Part shown: positions 38,416 through 47,465 of the stretch, piece by piece
How positions within the stretch are numbered: position 1 is the stretch's first letter
Layout of the letters: every line of letters begins with the position of its first letter
NCBI GenBank assembly: GCA_963847345.1
Contig: CAWJZU010000011.1
Span: 113,112 to 177,111, forward strand
From: DATARH01 sp963847345
GTDB lineage: Bacteria; Pseudomonadota; Alphaproteobacteria; ATCC43930; CGMCC-115725
DNA length: 64,000 nt
Reading direction: 5' to 3'
Made by a program: the position numbers and the translations under genes
The notes under the pieces: generated by a model
What the model saw: only the letters and a program-made list of their open reading frames with translations
What the model was told of the DNA's origin: nothing
Databases searched by the model: none

Positions 38416-38674
38416 TGTGCAGCAGCGCTTTCATGTCCTTGATGGTTGCGGAGAACGGCAGCGCCGGAACGGTCGCGCCATGACCATAGAACGCCAGCAC
38501 GTCGTCGCGGCGCTTTGGGCGATCCCGAAACACAAAGACCTTGTGCCGGCCTTCGGCCCGGAGAGCGATCAGGTCATAGCCGGCACAGCGCAGGTAGCAG
38601 GCGAGGTAGAAGTCACGTGTTTCGAATGCAGATCCATCGTCCGCTATACATTTATTTGCGTGTCTAGGTGACAC
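38408..38674 (-). CDS. DUF5659-like small protein
   Basis: 88 residues with FETRDFYLACYLRCAGYDLI, HKVFVFRDRPKRRDDVLAFY and a C-terminal PALPFSATIKDMKALLH. The pattern of a short beta strand pair, a central aromatic motif and a final KALL/M helix resembles small proteins annotated DUF5659 in mobile elements. It overlaps the end of the ImmA-like gene by 31 bp, with both genes on the minus strand. Confidence 0.6.
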   Translation of the reverse strand: MSPRHANKCIADDGSAFETRDFYLACYLRCAGYDLIALRAEGRHKVFVFRDRPKRRDDVLAFYGHGATVPALPFSATIKDMKALLHNA

Positions 38675-39465
38675 TTCATATTCTCCTTAAAAAAAGCCTG
38701 CGCATTCGAGAGCACGCTTTGACGCGGTACTTGGCGATGAAGCAGCCCAAGCTTCTCTAGCCGAATACGCATGGCCATCGGTGATACGAGGAACTGCTCT
38801 GCAAACGGCCGGGCGATGCGGTCCAGCACATAGTCCTCTGCGTAGGAACAGTCTAAATCGCCGATTTGCCATTCCAGGCGCGCGACTTCGACGAAGGCGT
38901 GCTTGATCGGAAAGGGAGGCTGGAGGACACGCGGCTTGCCGTCCGGGAACATCTCGTTCCACGCGGCGAGGACGAGCTTTCGGGGCATCAGCAAGCATGA
39001 CGCATAAACATCGGCCTGCCACTCCACCGGTTGCCTTGCCTGACTCGACCGGCAGATTACCGCGGGCGAGACCGGTTCGTTGAACAAGGAAACCTGCATC
39101 GGGTCTTTGGCAAACAGGTAACGGTGCAGTCGCCAATGCCCACCTCCCTCATGCGCCAGCGTGAAACGATAACGGCCTTCCTTCGACGGGTTCTCCTCCG
39201 GGTCAAGATGTTCATCGATAACGATACGGCGTTCGTTGAAAAATATGGCACCAAGGATGTCCGGTTCGAACCCGACACGCGGGGCTCCAAATATCTTATG
39301 GGTGTCATCGAACTCGATCCCAAGCTTCAGATGCTCCTCGATAATATCCTCGATCGGAATGATCCGGCTGATCCCAACGCCGCATGTCCGTTCGTACTCG
39401 GCGAGCAGCGCAGTCGCCTCGCGTTCGATTTGGTCCTCTCGGAGGTAAGGCACCTTTATCGACAT
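38644..39465 (-). CDS. ImmA/IrrE-type metallopeptidase
   Basis: The zinc motif is FTLAHEGGGHWRLHRYLF, with HEGGGH in place of the usual HEXXH, one residue longer. The third-ligand helix is PVEWQADVYASCLLMPRKLV. The N-terminal helix and IIPIEDIIEEHLKLGIEF resemble ImmA/IrrE proteins, which cleave XRE-type repressors to induce mobile elements or stress genes. It lies 45 bp downstream of an XRE regulator on the same strand, as in the ImmR-ImmA pair. 273 residues with an extra C-terminal region (FAEQFLVSPMAMRIRLEKLG) that resembles a degenerate helix-turn-helix. Confidence 0.85.
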   Translation of the reverse strand: MSIKVPYLREDQIEREATALLAEYERTCGVGISRIIPIEDIIEEHLKLGIEFDDTHKIFGAPRVGFEPDILGAIFFNERRIVIDEHLDPEENPSKEGRYRFTLAHEGGGHWRLHRYLFAKDPMQVSLFNEPVSPAVICRSSQARQPVEWQADVYASCLLMPRKLVLAAWNEMFPDGKPRVLQPPFPIKHAFVEVARLEWQIGDLDCSYAEDYVLDRIARPFAEQFLVSPMAMRIRLEKLGLLHRQVPRQSVLSNAQAFFKENMKCHLDTQINV

Positions 39466-39510
39466 CAGGTCGTCATCCTTTCAGCTGCATCGACGAAACT
39501 ATGGCCCCTA

Positions 39511-39867
39511 TTACTCCTGCTTTCTCTGTTGTTGTGCGTCCCGGGTCAGACGGGCGATATCTTCGGTAGACAATCCTTTTGCCGTGCGTAGAAGTGCAGC
39601 CAACGGGACGGGCTGACGCTTGATGATGTCGGTGATGTCCGAGGATACCCGCCCGGCCCGCGCCAGCAGATCGTCCGGATCGCACTCGATGATCTCGGCG
39701 ATCGCCCGCACTCTGTCCTCGGCCATCGGCGGGAACTCGTCGCGCTCGACCTTGGAGAGGTAGGTCGGGCTGACCCCGATCTTCTTCGCCATCTCGCGCA
39801 AACCGATCTCCCTCGATTCTCGCATGCGGCGAATGAATGCCCCGAATTTCTCGCGCGCACCGGCCAT
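39511..39867 (-). CDS. XRE-family transcriptional regulator
   Basis: 118 residues. The helix-turn-helix is LREMAKKIGVSPTYLSKVER, followed by the usual dimerisation helix (VRAIAEIIECDPDDLLARAG). The start is ATG 39867 after AGGAG. Placed directly upstream of an ImmA-type peptidase, it is the probable repressor of the island and the substrate of that peptidase. Confidence 0.9.
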   Translation of the reverse strand: MAGAREKFGAFIRRMRESREIGLREMAKKIGVSPTYLSKVERDEFPPMAEDRVRAIAEIIECDPDDLLARAGRVSSDITDIIKRQPVPLAALLRTAKGLSTEDIARLTRDAQQQRKQE

Positions 39868-40115
39868 TCCTCACTCCTGTCCTGTGTCCAGTTGGCACTA
39901 AATGGTCGCCACAGGTTTGCGTGTCAACCGTCCACTGAACCGATGTCTGAATCGTGGGGTTCGCGCGTCTCAAAGGCTGGCGCACGGTAACCGGCCGAAC
40001 TTGCGCACCCAGCGCGCCTGATCGGCTCATGTGAGCCACTCTCGTACCGACTTTGCTGCACTAGCCGGCGGGTTTAACCTCTCGTAAAGAAGCGGTAGCA
40101 GGCCAGGAGGTCCGC

Positions 40116-40967
40116 ATGTTGAGCCAGTCCCAGATCGCGCAATACCGCTATGATGGTTACCTGTTCCCGTTCCCGGCGCTGTCGCCCGAGGAGCTGGCCG
40201 AATGCAACGACGGCTTGGCGCGCTATGAGGCTTGGCTCGGCAAGCCGGTCAACGAGGCGGACCGGCGCTGGCGGTCGGCCGGCTATGTCATGCTTCCCTG
40301 GCTCGATGCGCTGGTGCGGCACGCGCGAATCCTCGACGTGATCGAGGACCTGATCGGACCCGACATCCTCGTCTACACCGCGACCTTCTTCATAAAGGAA
40401 GCGAACAGTCCAACCTTCGCCGCCTGGCACCAGGATGCGACTTATTTCGGCCTGACCCCACACGAGCACGTCACCGCCTGGGTCGCGTTGAGCGAGGCCA
40501 GCGCCGAGGCCGGCTGCATGGAGGTGCTGTCGTCGCGTGGCAACCCGCGTCAGATGCATCATGCGGCGCTGGGGCTGGCGAACAGCATCAACGGTGGCGG
40601 CCAGGCGATCGTCGACGAGATCGATGAGGCAAGCGGCAAGATGATGGCTCTGCCCGCGGGCAGCTTTTCGCTGCATCATACGCTGTGCCGCCACCGCTCG
40701 GCGCCGAACCGGGCGGCCCATCGTCGTGTCGGTATCGGCATCAGCTACATCCCGGCGTATTGCCGGCTGACCGGCAGTGTGCGGATGTGCGCCCGCTTGG
40801 CCCGAGGGAGCGACAGCGGCGGCCATTTCGACCTGATCCCGGCGCCTGAGGGTGAGCTGCACCCGGCCACCCTGACGCGCCACGAGACGATTTACAGACG
40901 ATACCGCGAGAACTACGCCGAACAGATCGCCGCCCATGACGGCGAATTCGCGACCGTCCCGGCATAA
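40116..40967 (+). CDS. Phytanoyl-CoA dioxygenase (PhyH)-family oxygenase
   Basis: Fe(II)/2-oxoglutarate-type fold: AAWHQDATYFGLTPHEHVTA gives the HxD metal pair, WVALSEASAEAGCMEVLSSR follows, and LHHTLCRHRSAPNRAAHRRV supplies the distal His and the Arg that binds 2-oxoglutarate. The start is ATG 40116 after CCAGGAGG. 283 aa is standard. Substrates in this family include lipids, ectoine and natural products; none is indicated here. Confidence 0.88.
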   Translation: MLSQSQIAQYRYDGYLFPFPALSPEELAECNDGLARYEAWLGKPVNEADRRWRSAGYVMLPWLDALVRHARILDVIEDLIGPDILVYTATFFIKEANSPTFAAWHQDATYFGLTPHEHVTAWVALSEASAEAGCMEVLSSRGNPRQMHHAALGLANSINGGGQAIVDEIDEASGKMMALPAGSFSLHHTLCRHRSAPNRAAHRRVGIGISYIPAYCRLTGSVRMCARLARGSDSGGHFDLIPAPEGELHPATLTRHETIYRRYRENYAEQIAAHDGEFATVPA

Positions 40968-41100
40968 GTTAAACTCCATACGGAGCAGCGGTCGGTTTGG
41001 GGCACGACGAGCCTGCCACAGCCAGAGCTGAGCGACTGCTGCCGAATCAGTTAGCGGACGAGACATGATGATTTATTGCCGCCCGATTAAGGAGACAGCC

Positions 41101-41418
41101 TTGGTCAAGCTAGCCATACCGCTGGTGATCGCGTCCGCTTTGGCGCTCGTCGCCGCATGCAGCCAAAGCCCACCGCCGCCTCCTCCGGTTCCCCCGGCAC
41201 CGCCGCCAATGGCCGCTCCGGCATTGCCGCCGGAACCGCCATATGTCGAGCCGGCACCGGCGCCCGCCCATGTCACAAGACACCATGTACGAAAGGAACG
41301 GCGGCACGCGCGTCAGAAGGCGCGGCATGAACGAAGGGCCAAGCGTCACCACGTGACACCCGCCTCGACGAGCGTGCCGCCTCCGGCACCGCCGAGCGCA
41401 CCACCCCCGCCTCGATGA
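41101..41418 (+). CDS. Small Pro- and His/Arg-rich lipoprotein
   Basis: I prefer TTG at 41101, six bases after AAGGAG, over an ATG at 41065, because it begins VKLAIPLVIASALALVAACS, a lipoprotein signal with lipobox VAAC. The mature peptide is a Pro-rich linker (PPPPPPVPPAPPPMAAPALP), a strongly basic stretch (HHVRKERRHARQKARHERRA) and a second Pro-rich end. Such sequences may span the periplasm or bind nucleic acid or peptidoglycan. No family recognised. Confidence 0.62.
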   Translation: MVKLAIPLVIASALALVAACSQSPPPPPPVPPAPPPMAAPALPPEPPYVEPAPAPAHVTRHHVRKERRHARQKARHERRAKRHHVTPASTSVPPPAPPSAPPPPR

Positions 41419-41788
41419 GCGCGCCGTCCCCGGGCCCGCGGTCGAGCGGACGCTAAAGACGGCCCGTGTCTCCTGTGCAGGCGTCGTTGCGTCCGCCTCC
41501 GGTTTTAAGCGGATGGTGCTCGTGAACTTGGGTCGAAATCTGCCGGTTGATGTGGTATAGTCAATACGCCAGATCGGCGTCGTGGATCGCGTGGCGGGCA
41601 CCACGACAGCTCTCTCCTTAAGTTGAGCAGCCTCACGGCGCTCGATCTGGCTTTTATACAGTAGATGGTACACGTACAGCATTGGGTGCGTACATCCGTC
41701 GGTTGCTCTATTCGCGGGAGCGCGGCGAAACTCGGTGCAGTCAGCCCGTTTTACCCCTTCGCGCCGCTTCGCGGCGACGCAGCCAGTC
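41419..41788. other. Gene-free intergenic stretch
   Basis: No credible gene, RNA or repeat is seen between the small lipoprotein and the UPF0182 stop. Open frames across it are unsupported. Confidence 0.5.
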
Positions 41789-44635
41789 TCAGGGAGGCAG
41801 CAGGATCTTTTCGAGCTGCTGCAGCAACTCGCCATAGCGAACAAAATTGCCCGCGGCGTATTCCTGCCGCATATCGCGAAACACGGTGCGAGCGCGCTCG
41901 AGCCGATCGGGATCGGTCGCCGCCGCTGCTGGTCCGGCTGGCTGTTCCGCGCGGATCCCGACCAGAAGGGCCTCCGCTTCGCTAAGGGTGCCCGCCCACT
42001 CGATCTTACGGTCGTCGGGCAGCAATTGTCCGAAAACGACGCGCGCGAGCGTCGGGATCTTGGTCTGCTCCGCCTCGATATAGACGGGCTCTATCGCCAC
42101 CAATTGATTGTCCTTGAGCGGCAGGATGATCAGATTGCCACGGATCACGCGGGAGCCGTGCTGATCCCACAGGCTCAAGTTGCCCGAAAACCGGCTGTCT
42201 GAGTGGATCCGCGACTTGATTTGGGCCGGACCATCGACGAACCGCCCCTTGGGAAAGCGGTACGCGACGAGCTTGCCGTAATCGGCGCCATCCGATCGGC
42301 CGGCTAGCCATCCGGCCATCTGGTTCTTGCCCGCCACCGACAGCGGCAGCATCAGGATGAATTCCGGATTTTCGGCACGCGGCAACTGAGCCATCACGTA
42401 ATACGGCTGCAGCTCGATCTCGCGGTCGCGATAGAGCTCGTGCGGCACCTCCCATCGATCCTCCCGATTGTAGAAGGTCGTGGGATTGGTCATATGGTAC
42501 GTGCCGTACATTTCCGCTTGGATGGTAAACAAATCCTCGGGATAGCGGATGTGGCGCTGGAGGTTCGCGGGCATCTCGCTGCGCTCGCGAAACAGACCCG
42601 GGAGCATATTTTGGTACGACTTGATGATCGGATCGTCGGCCGCAAAGACGTAGAACGTCACCGTCCCGTTATAGGCGTCGACCACGGCCTTGACGGAATT
42701 GCGTAGGTAATTCCGGGCGTGGAAACCGGAGAGCGAACCATGGTACGCCTCGCTGTAAGGAAAGTTTTCAGAGCTGGTGTAACCATCGATGATGTAGGAG
42801 TAATGGTCGCCGTCGGCGACGATGTACGGGTCACGATCAAAGATCAAGAACGGCGCCAGCCGCTCGACTCGTTCGACAATGTTGCGACGGATCAAAACCC
42901 GGCTCTGCGGCGTGAAGTACCCAGAAATGAACAACCGTAGACCGTCGAATTGATGCGCGATGACGAGTTTGCGCCAAAGATTCGACAGCAGGATGCCGCC
43001 CTGGCCACCATAAATGGTCTCGGCGTTCGCGTCGCCTTGCGGGAAATCAAACTCTTTTTCGGTAGTGTGGACGTAGACCCGGTCGCGAGTCAGCACGCCG
43101 TAGTAGATTTCGCCATGGGTCACCGCGAGATCGCCCTTGGCTTGGATCGGGATGTCATGCGCCCAAAGCACTGGGTTGCCGCGGCTGTCCATCTCATTGA
43201 CCGGAACTGCCACTGCGCCGTAGCCATGCGTGTATTTGAGCGCGAGGTTGACCCAGACTTGGGCCGCCGCCGGCAGCTTCTCGACGTTGAGTTCACGTGC
43301 CGTGATCATTACTTGGCGCTCGACGCCATCGATCCGGTACCGGTCGATGTCGACGCCGGCAAAGGTGTAATAGGGTCGCAGGCCCTGGATCTGCTGCAAC
43401 TGGGGCTCGAGCGCACGCCAATCCCAGATGCGCGCGTCCCGCAGCGTTGCCGCGTTCTTATCGAGATCGTCACGGCCGAGCGGCGTTGCCGAAATCGCGA
43501 ATTCCTGTTCTTCGACGTCCGGCCCGGCGAGCCCAAAAGCTTGCCGGGTGCCGGCGATGCTGCGGACGAGGTAAGGCTGCTCAAGGGTAATCTGGTTGGG
43601 CCCGACATAGAGATGCTCGACCAAAGTCGGGATGATCGCTGCTCCGACATAGAGCGCGGCAAAAACCGCGCACGGCGCCGCCCAATGCAGCGGGGCGGCG
43701 AACAGCCAGCGACGCAAGCGCGGGACGCAGGCGGCCACCGCCAGAAGAATGGCGGCTGCGACCCAGCCGGCGATGATCACGGCATAGGCCGGCAGCCAGA
43801 AATGGATATCGATAAAGGAGGCGCCGGCGACGACGGCCGAATGCCCGCCGATGACGAGGTGGTATCGGGCGAAGAATCGGGCGAGGGCGCAACTGAGGCA
43901 GAACAAGGCGCCCAGTACCATCCCTTGGCGAAGCCAGCCTTCCCATGCGATCCGGCAGGCGGCGAATAGACGCGCCTGCCCATCGGGTGAGCGGTCGTCC
44001 ATCAGCGCGGGGTAACGGCTGTGGTACCGCCAGGGCTGGCCCGGACGCGGATAGAACAGGAAGCCGATACCCGCCCAAGCGGCGATTGTCAGGACGAGGA
44101 TCGTGATGACGAGATAAATAATCTCCTCATAAAGCGGCAGGGCGAGAAGGTAGAAGGAAAGATCCTTGCCGAAGACCGGGTCGCTGATCCCCGACGGCGT
44201 CGCCCCGAGAAAGGCCACTAACGGCGTCCAAAGACTGGTCGCGCCGAATGCTACCATCGCCGACAGGATAAAGCCGCCAAACCATGGCGCGCTCCGTGGC
44301 ACGATCGCCACTGCTCTGCAAGCCGACCGCAGATTGAACGCAATGAACAATCCGCCGAAAACAAAGACCGTGGCGAAAATTGCTACCCGCAGCCCGAGCG
44401 CCAACCAATAACGGTATTGCTGCCCGAGCTCGCTGAACCAATAGTTCTGCAACGCAATCGTGAAGATCGTCTCGATCGCGATAATCGCAACGACCACGAC
44501 GACGATATAGGCCAAGTCTCGGTAGATGCGGTGGATAAAGGCGATCGAAGGAGGATTACCCCGATTTTGCAAGACGGTGAGCGTCAGAGGCAATGCGGCG
44601 ATCAGGACAATGATCAGGTAGCTGAGTCCAAACAT
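41789..44635 (-). CDS. UPF0182-family membrane protein
   Basis: This 948-residue protein has about seven N-terminal membrane helices (LSYLIIVLIAALPLTLTVL; LAYIVVVVVAIIAIETIFTI; VAIFATVFVFGGLFIAFNL; others to about residue 330) and a large hydrophilic domain. Family hallmarks are YWLALGLRVAIF, YVGPNQITLEQPYLVRSIAG, FAGVDIDRYRIDGVERQVMI, KYTHGYGAVAVPVNEM and GNLIILPLKDNQLVAIEPVY. The C-terminal helix (LERARTVFRDMRQEYAAGNF) is also typical. Function is unknown in all species. The gene is intact over 2.8 kb. Confidence 0.92.
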   Translation of the reverse strand: MFGLSYLIIVLIAALPLTLTVLQNRGNPPSIAFIHRIYRDLAYIVVVVVAIIAIETIFTIALQNYWFSELGQQYRYWLALGLRVAIFATVFVFGGLFIAFNLRSACRAVAIVPRSAPWFGGFILSAMVAFGATSLWTPLVAFLGATPSGISDPVFGKDLSFYLLALPLYEEIIYLVITILVLTIAAWAGIGFLFYPRPGQPWRYHSRYPALMDDRSPDGQARLFAACRIAWEGWLRQGMVLGALFCLSCALARFFARYHLVIGGHSAVVAGASFIDIHFWLPAYAVIIAGWVAAAILLAVAACVPRLRRWLFAAPLHWAAPCAVFAALYVGAAIIPTLVEHLYVGPNQITLEQPYLVRSIAGTRQAFGLAGPDVEEQEFAISATPLGRDDLDKNAATLRDARIWDWRALEPQLQQIQGLRPYYTFAGVDIDRYRIDGVERQVMITARELNVEKLPAAAQVWVNLALKYTHGYGAVAVPVNEMDSRGNPVLWAHDIPIQAKGDLAVTHGEIYYGVLTRDRVYVHTTEKEFDFPQGDANAETIYGGQGGILLSNLWRKLVIAHQFDGLRLFISGYFTPQSRVLIRRNIVERVERLAPFLIFDRDPYIVADGDHYSYIIDGYTSSENFPYSEAYHGSLSGFHARNYLRNSVKAVVDAYNGTVTFYVFAADDPIIKSYQNMLPGLFRERSEMPANLQRHIRYPEDLFTIQAEMYGTYHMTNPTTFYNREDRWEVPHELYRDREIELQPYYVMAQLPRAENPEFILMLPLSVAGKNQMAGWLAGRSDGADYGKLVAYRFPKGRFVDGPAQIKSRIHSDSRFSGNLSLWDQHGSRVIRGNLIILPLKDNQLVAIEPVYIEAEQTKIPTLARVVFGQLLPDDRKIEWAGTLSEAEALLVGIRAEQPAGPAAAATDPDRLERARTVFRDMRQEYAAGNFVRYGELLQQLEKILLPP

Positions 44636-45283
44636 CCGGCATCGCCTTCGGGATAGAGCCTATCGCAAGCAGCTCATTATTGATCGTGCTGGGCTGCTCA
44701 CCCTTGACATAGCGCAACCCGCGCGCAATTCGCTCGCTCGAACAGGAAAGCCGCGTTGCGATGACAGACGGACACCGGCCTTAGGCGCGCTGCTGCCCGA
44801 AAGAGCCGGCCCGCACGGTGCTGCGCTCGATAGAGGCGTGCGTGACCTCGCCTGACATTGCATTCAGATCGTAAACGTGTTCCAGAACCGCAGCTCCATC
44901 CAGTCCCTCTTCACCGGGCCGATGCTCAACAATCGCATCATCCTGTGCGGCATTGCGTCCATCGACTTTGCACAGCACCATGACGGACCACTCGTAGACT
45001 TGCCCCCCGTGGCCAAAAGGAGTTTCCGCCGACAGTCTATGACTTATCGAAATAAGGGCTTCGCCGAAGGACCGCTCGCCAACCTGCCGGGCCGATCCAG
45101 TGGCTGAAAATGGGCAACTTGCGACGGCTGCCTCTCAAGCCGGGTCCCGGCCGGACTGCGCCGATTCCGGCCGAGCGACGGTCGCATGGATTGTTAAGCC
45201 GTGCTAAATCCAGATCAAGGCGGAAGGCCACGATCGGCCCCAGTTGAATCCTTGCAACGCGTTTTGGGAACGATAGGCGTCCA
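44636..45283. other. 650-bp intergenic region with one doubtful small frame
   Basis: A 66-codon minus-strand frame (44981-44781, beginning MVLCKVDGRNAAQDDAIVEH) is the only candidate. It has no clear ribosome site and no recognisable family. No repeats or RNA features seen. Confidence 0.4.
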
Positions 45284-46510
45284 ATGTACGAGAATGGCGC
45301 GATGCTGGCCGTGTTCCTGCTTATTTACAGCGCGATCGCGGGACGGATCGAGCGCTCGCTGATCAGTGGCCCCATCGTGTTCACCGCGGCCGGATTTATT
45401 CTGGGCGCGGATGGGTTGGGCATTCTGCGCATCCACATCGAAGGCGAGGGTTTGCGGCTTCTGGCGGAACTGACACTTGCCATGGTTCTGTTCACCGACG
45501 CCGCCAATGCGGATTTCAGCATCGTCAAGCGGAACCTTGGAGTACCGGAGCGGCTGCTGGGGATCGGTCTGCCACTGACAATCGTGCTCGGTTTTGTCAT
45601 CGCCGCCGTTGTTTTTCCCCGGCTTGCGATCTTGGAAATGGCCCTGCTGGCCGCGATATTGGCGCCGACCGACGCGGCGCTCGGCAAACCGGTCGTGACC
45701 AATCCGGCAGTGCCGGCGGCGATGCGCGAGGCGCTCAATCTGGAAAGCGGTCTCAACGACGGCATCTGCGTTCCGATTGTCGTACTGTTGCTCGGACTGG
45801 CGGTCGGCACGCAAATCGAGGGCGGGACTCTCGGGCATGTCGCACGCGTGGTTGTGGAGGCTATCGGCATCGGGCTGATCGTCGGGCTGGGGTTGACCTG
45901 GATGACCACCTTGATGCTGCGGTTTGCCGAGCGCCGCGGCTGGATCAGCGAGCATTGGGTGGAAATCCCGATCGTCGCCCTGGCAGCGGCCTGCTTTGCC
46001 GCAGCACAGGCCTTAGGCGGCAGCGGTTTCATCGCCTGCTTTGTCGGCGGCCTCTTGCTGAGCGGACTTCGCGCACGCCATAAGCAGGAGCTGCTCCGTG
46101 GCGCCGAGCACATGGGCGAAGCGCTGGCGCTGCTGACCTGGGTGGTGTTCGGCGGCATCGTCGTGACCCGTATGATCGACCGCTTCACCTGGCCGGCGCT
46201 GCTCTATGCGACATTGAGCCTGACCGTGATCCGGATGCTGCCGGTTTTTCTTTGCCTGATCGGGACGCAAACGAGCACCGCTGACAAGCTTTTCATCGGC
46301 TGGTTTGGCCCGCGCGGGCTCGCCACGATCGTTTTCGCGGTCCTCGTGCTCGACGAAAAGCTGCCGGGCAACGACACGATTCTACTGGCAGCCGGCTGGA
46401 CGGTTTTGCTGAGCGTCATCGCCCACGGGGTAACGGCCAACCCTTTGGTCCGAAGACTGGCGACGCGCCCGTCAACCGAGGCGGAGGATCGTGTTCGCGC
46501 CGCCGGCTGA
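45284..46510 (+). CDS. CPA-type sodium/proton antiporter
   Basis: About 11-12 hydrophobic segments span the 408 residues. LLAAILAPTDAALGKPVVTN and REALNLESGLNDGICVPIVV are the two NhaP/CPA1-like motifs; the Asp in LNDG is the ion-binding residue. GSGFIACFVGGLLLSGLRAR and FIGWFGPRGLATIVFAVLVL are also typical. Alternative start at 45302 (MLAVFLLIYSAIAG) would begin directly with the first helix. A small membrane protein follows 18 bp downstream in the same direction. Confidence 0.9.
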   Translation: MYENGAMLAVFLLIYSAIAGRIERSLISGPIVFTAAGFILGADGLGILRIHIEGEGLRLLAELTLAMVLFTDAANADFSIVKRNLGVPERLLGIGLPLTIVLGFVIAAVVFPRLAILEMALLAAILAPTDAALGKPVVTNPAVPAAMREALNLESGLNDGICVPIVVLLLGLAVGTQIEGGTLGHVARVVVEAIGIGLIVGLGLTWMTTLMLRFAERRGWISEHWVEIPIVALAAACFAAAQALGGSGFIACFVGGLLLSGLRARHKQELLRGAEHMGEALALLTWVVFGGIVVTRMIDRFTWPALLYATLSLTVIRMLPVFLCLIGTQTSTADKLFIGWFGPRGLATIVFAVLVLDEKLPGNDTILLAAGWTVLLSVIAHGVTANPLVRRLATRPSTEAEDRVRAAG

Positions 46511-46528
46511 GGATGGAGAAAACCGCGG

Positions 46529-47248
46529 ATGGGAACCGAACCTCTTTATTACGAGGGCGATAGCCCGGCCGTCGAACCGGTCGGGAAAGCCGCTGGCCCC
46601 GCGCGTCGTATCGGCGTCCGGCTGTTGCACGAGGCGCGCGAGGCGTTGCCGCCGACGATCTTCTTCTTTCTCGGCTTCAATTTCGTCGTACTGACGAGCA
46701 ATCTTCTCGTGGCCCGATATGTCGTTGGGCTCAGCAATTTCATGCTGGCAACAATGGCCGCGTTGGTGGTCGGCAAGGCCGTATTGGTTGCCAATAAGGT
46801 ACCGCTGTTGCGCCGTTACGACCGGGCACCGCTGATCCAACCTATTTTGTTCAAGACGGTATTTTATTGGGTCATTGTGTTTCTCGTGCGTCTGCTCGAA
46901 CGCTTCGTGCATTTTCTGTTCAAAGGCAATGCGCCGAAGGATTTCGGTTCTTACCTGATCACCACCTTTTCATGGCACCGCTTTTTGGCCATTTCGCTGT
47001 GGCTGTTCGTCCTGTTTCTGATCTACGTGACGGCAGCGGAATTTAGCCATCTCTTTGGCCCTGGCGAGATACCGCGACTTTTGTTCACGCGTCGGCCGTC
47101 GGAACTGCAGCTAAACCGTCGGCAACGCATGCGCGAGCTGTTGCGTCTGAGCCGGCTCGCTGATGCACACCGGCGAAATGAGTTTGGTGATCCGACCAAT
47201 CCAGCACACCGGGAAGCGATCGAGATTGTGCAACGTCTCGCGCGCTGA
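46529..47248 (+). CDS. Conserved membrane protein of unknown function
   Basis: 239 residues with about four hydrophobic segments: TIFFFLGFNFVVLTSNLLVA, FMLATMAALVVGKAVLVANK, FKTVFYWVIVFLVRLLERFV and FLAISLWLFVLFLIYVTAAE. The C-terminus is charged and helical (QLNRRQRMRELLRLSRLADA). It is likely co-transcribed with the antiporter. I do not recognise a named family. Confidence 0.75.
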   Translation: MGTEPLYYEGDSPAVEPVGKAAGPARRIGVRLLHEAREALPPTIFFFLGFNFVVLTSNLLVARYVVGLSNFMLATMAALVVGKAVLVANKVPLLRRYDRAPLIQPILFKTVFYWVIVFLVRLLERFVHFLFKGNAPKDFGSYLITTFSWHRFLAISLWLFVLFLIYVTAAEFSHLFGPGEIPRLLFTRRPSELQLNRRQRMRELLRLSRLADAHRRNEFGDPTNPAHREAIEIVQRLAR

Positions 47249-47465
47249 GCGTTTTTCGCGGGATCTGCATTTCCATGCGGCTGAGCTATGCCGTTCAGCT
47301 CTTGCAGCGGCTGCTGTGGGGCGACCGCTGTAGATCAGTTAGCCGACCCATGCCGGAGTGCCGGCGCCGACGGAGAAGCGCTGGAAACAGACCTCTCCTC
47401 TGCGGCACTTGGGCTTCCGCACCCGACTCAAAGCCGGCCCTCAGCTTCTCGGGAGCTCGGCGAAC

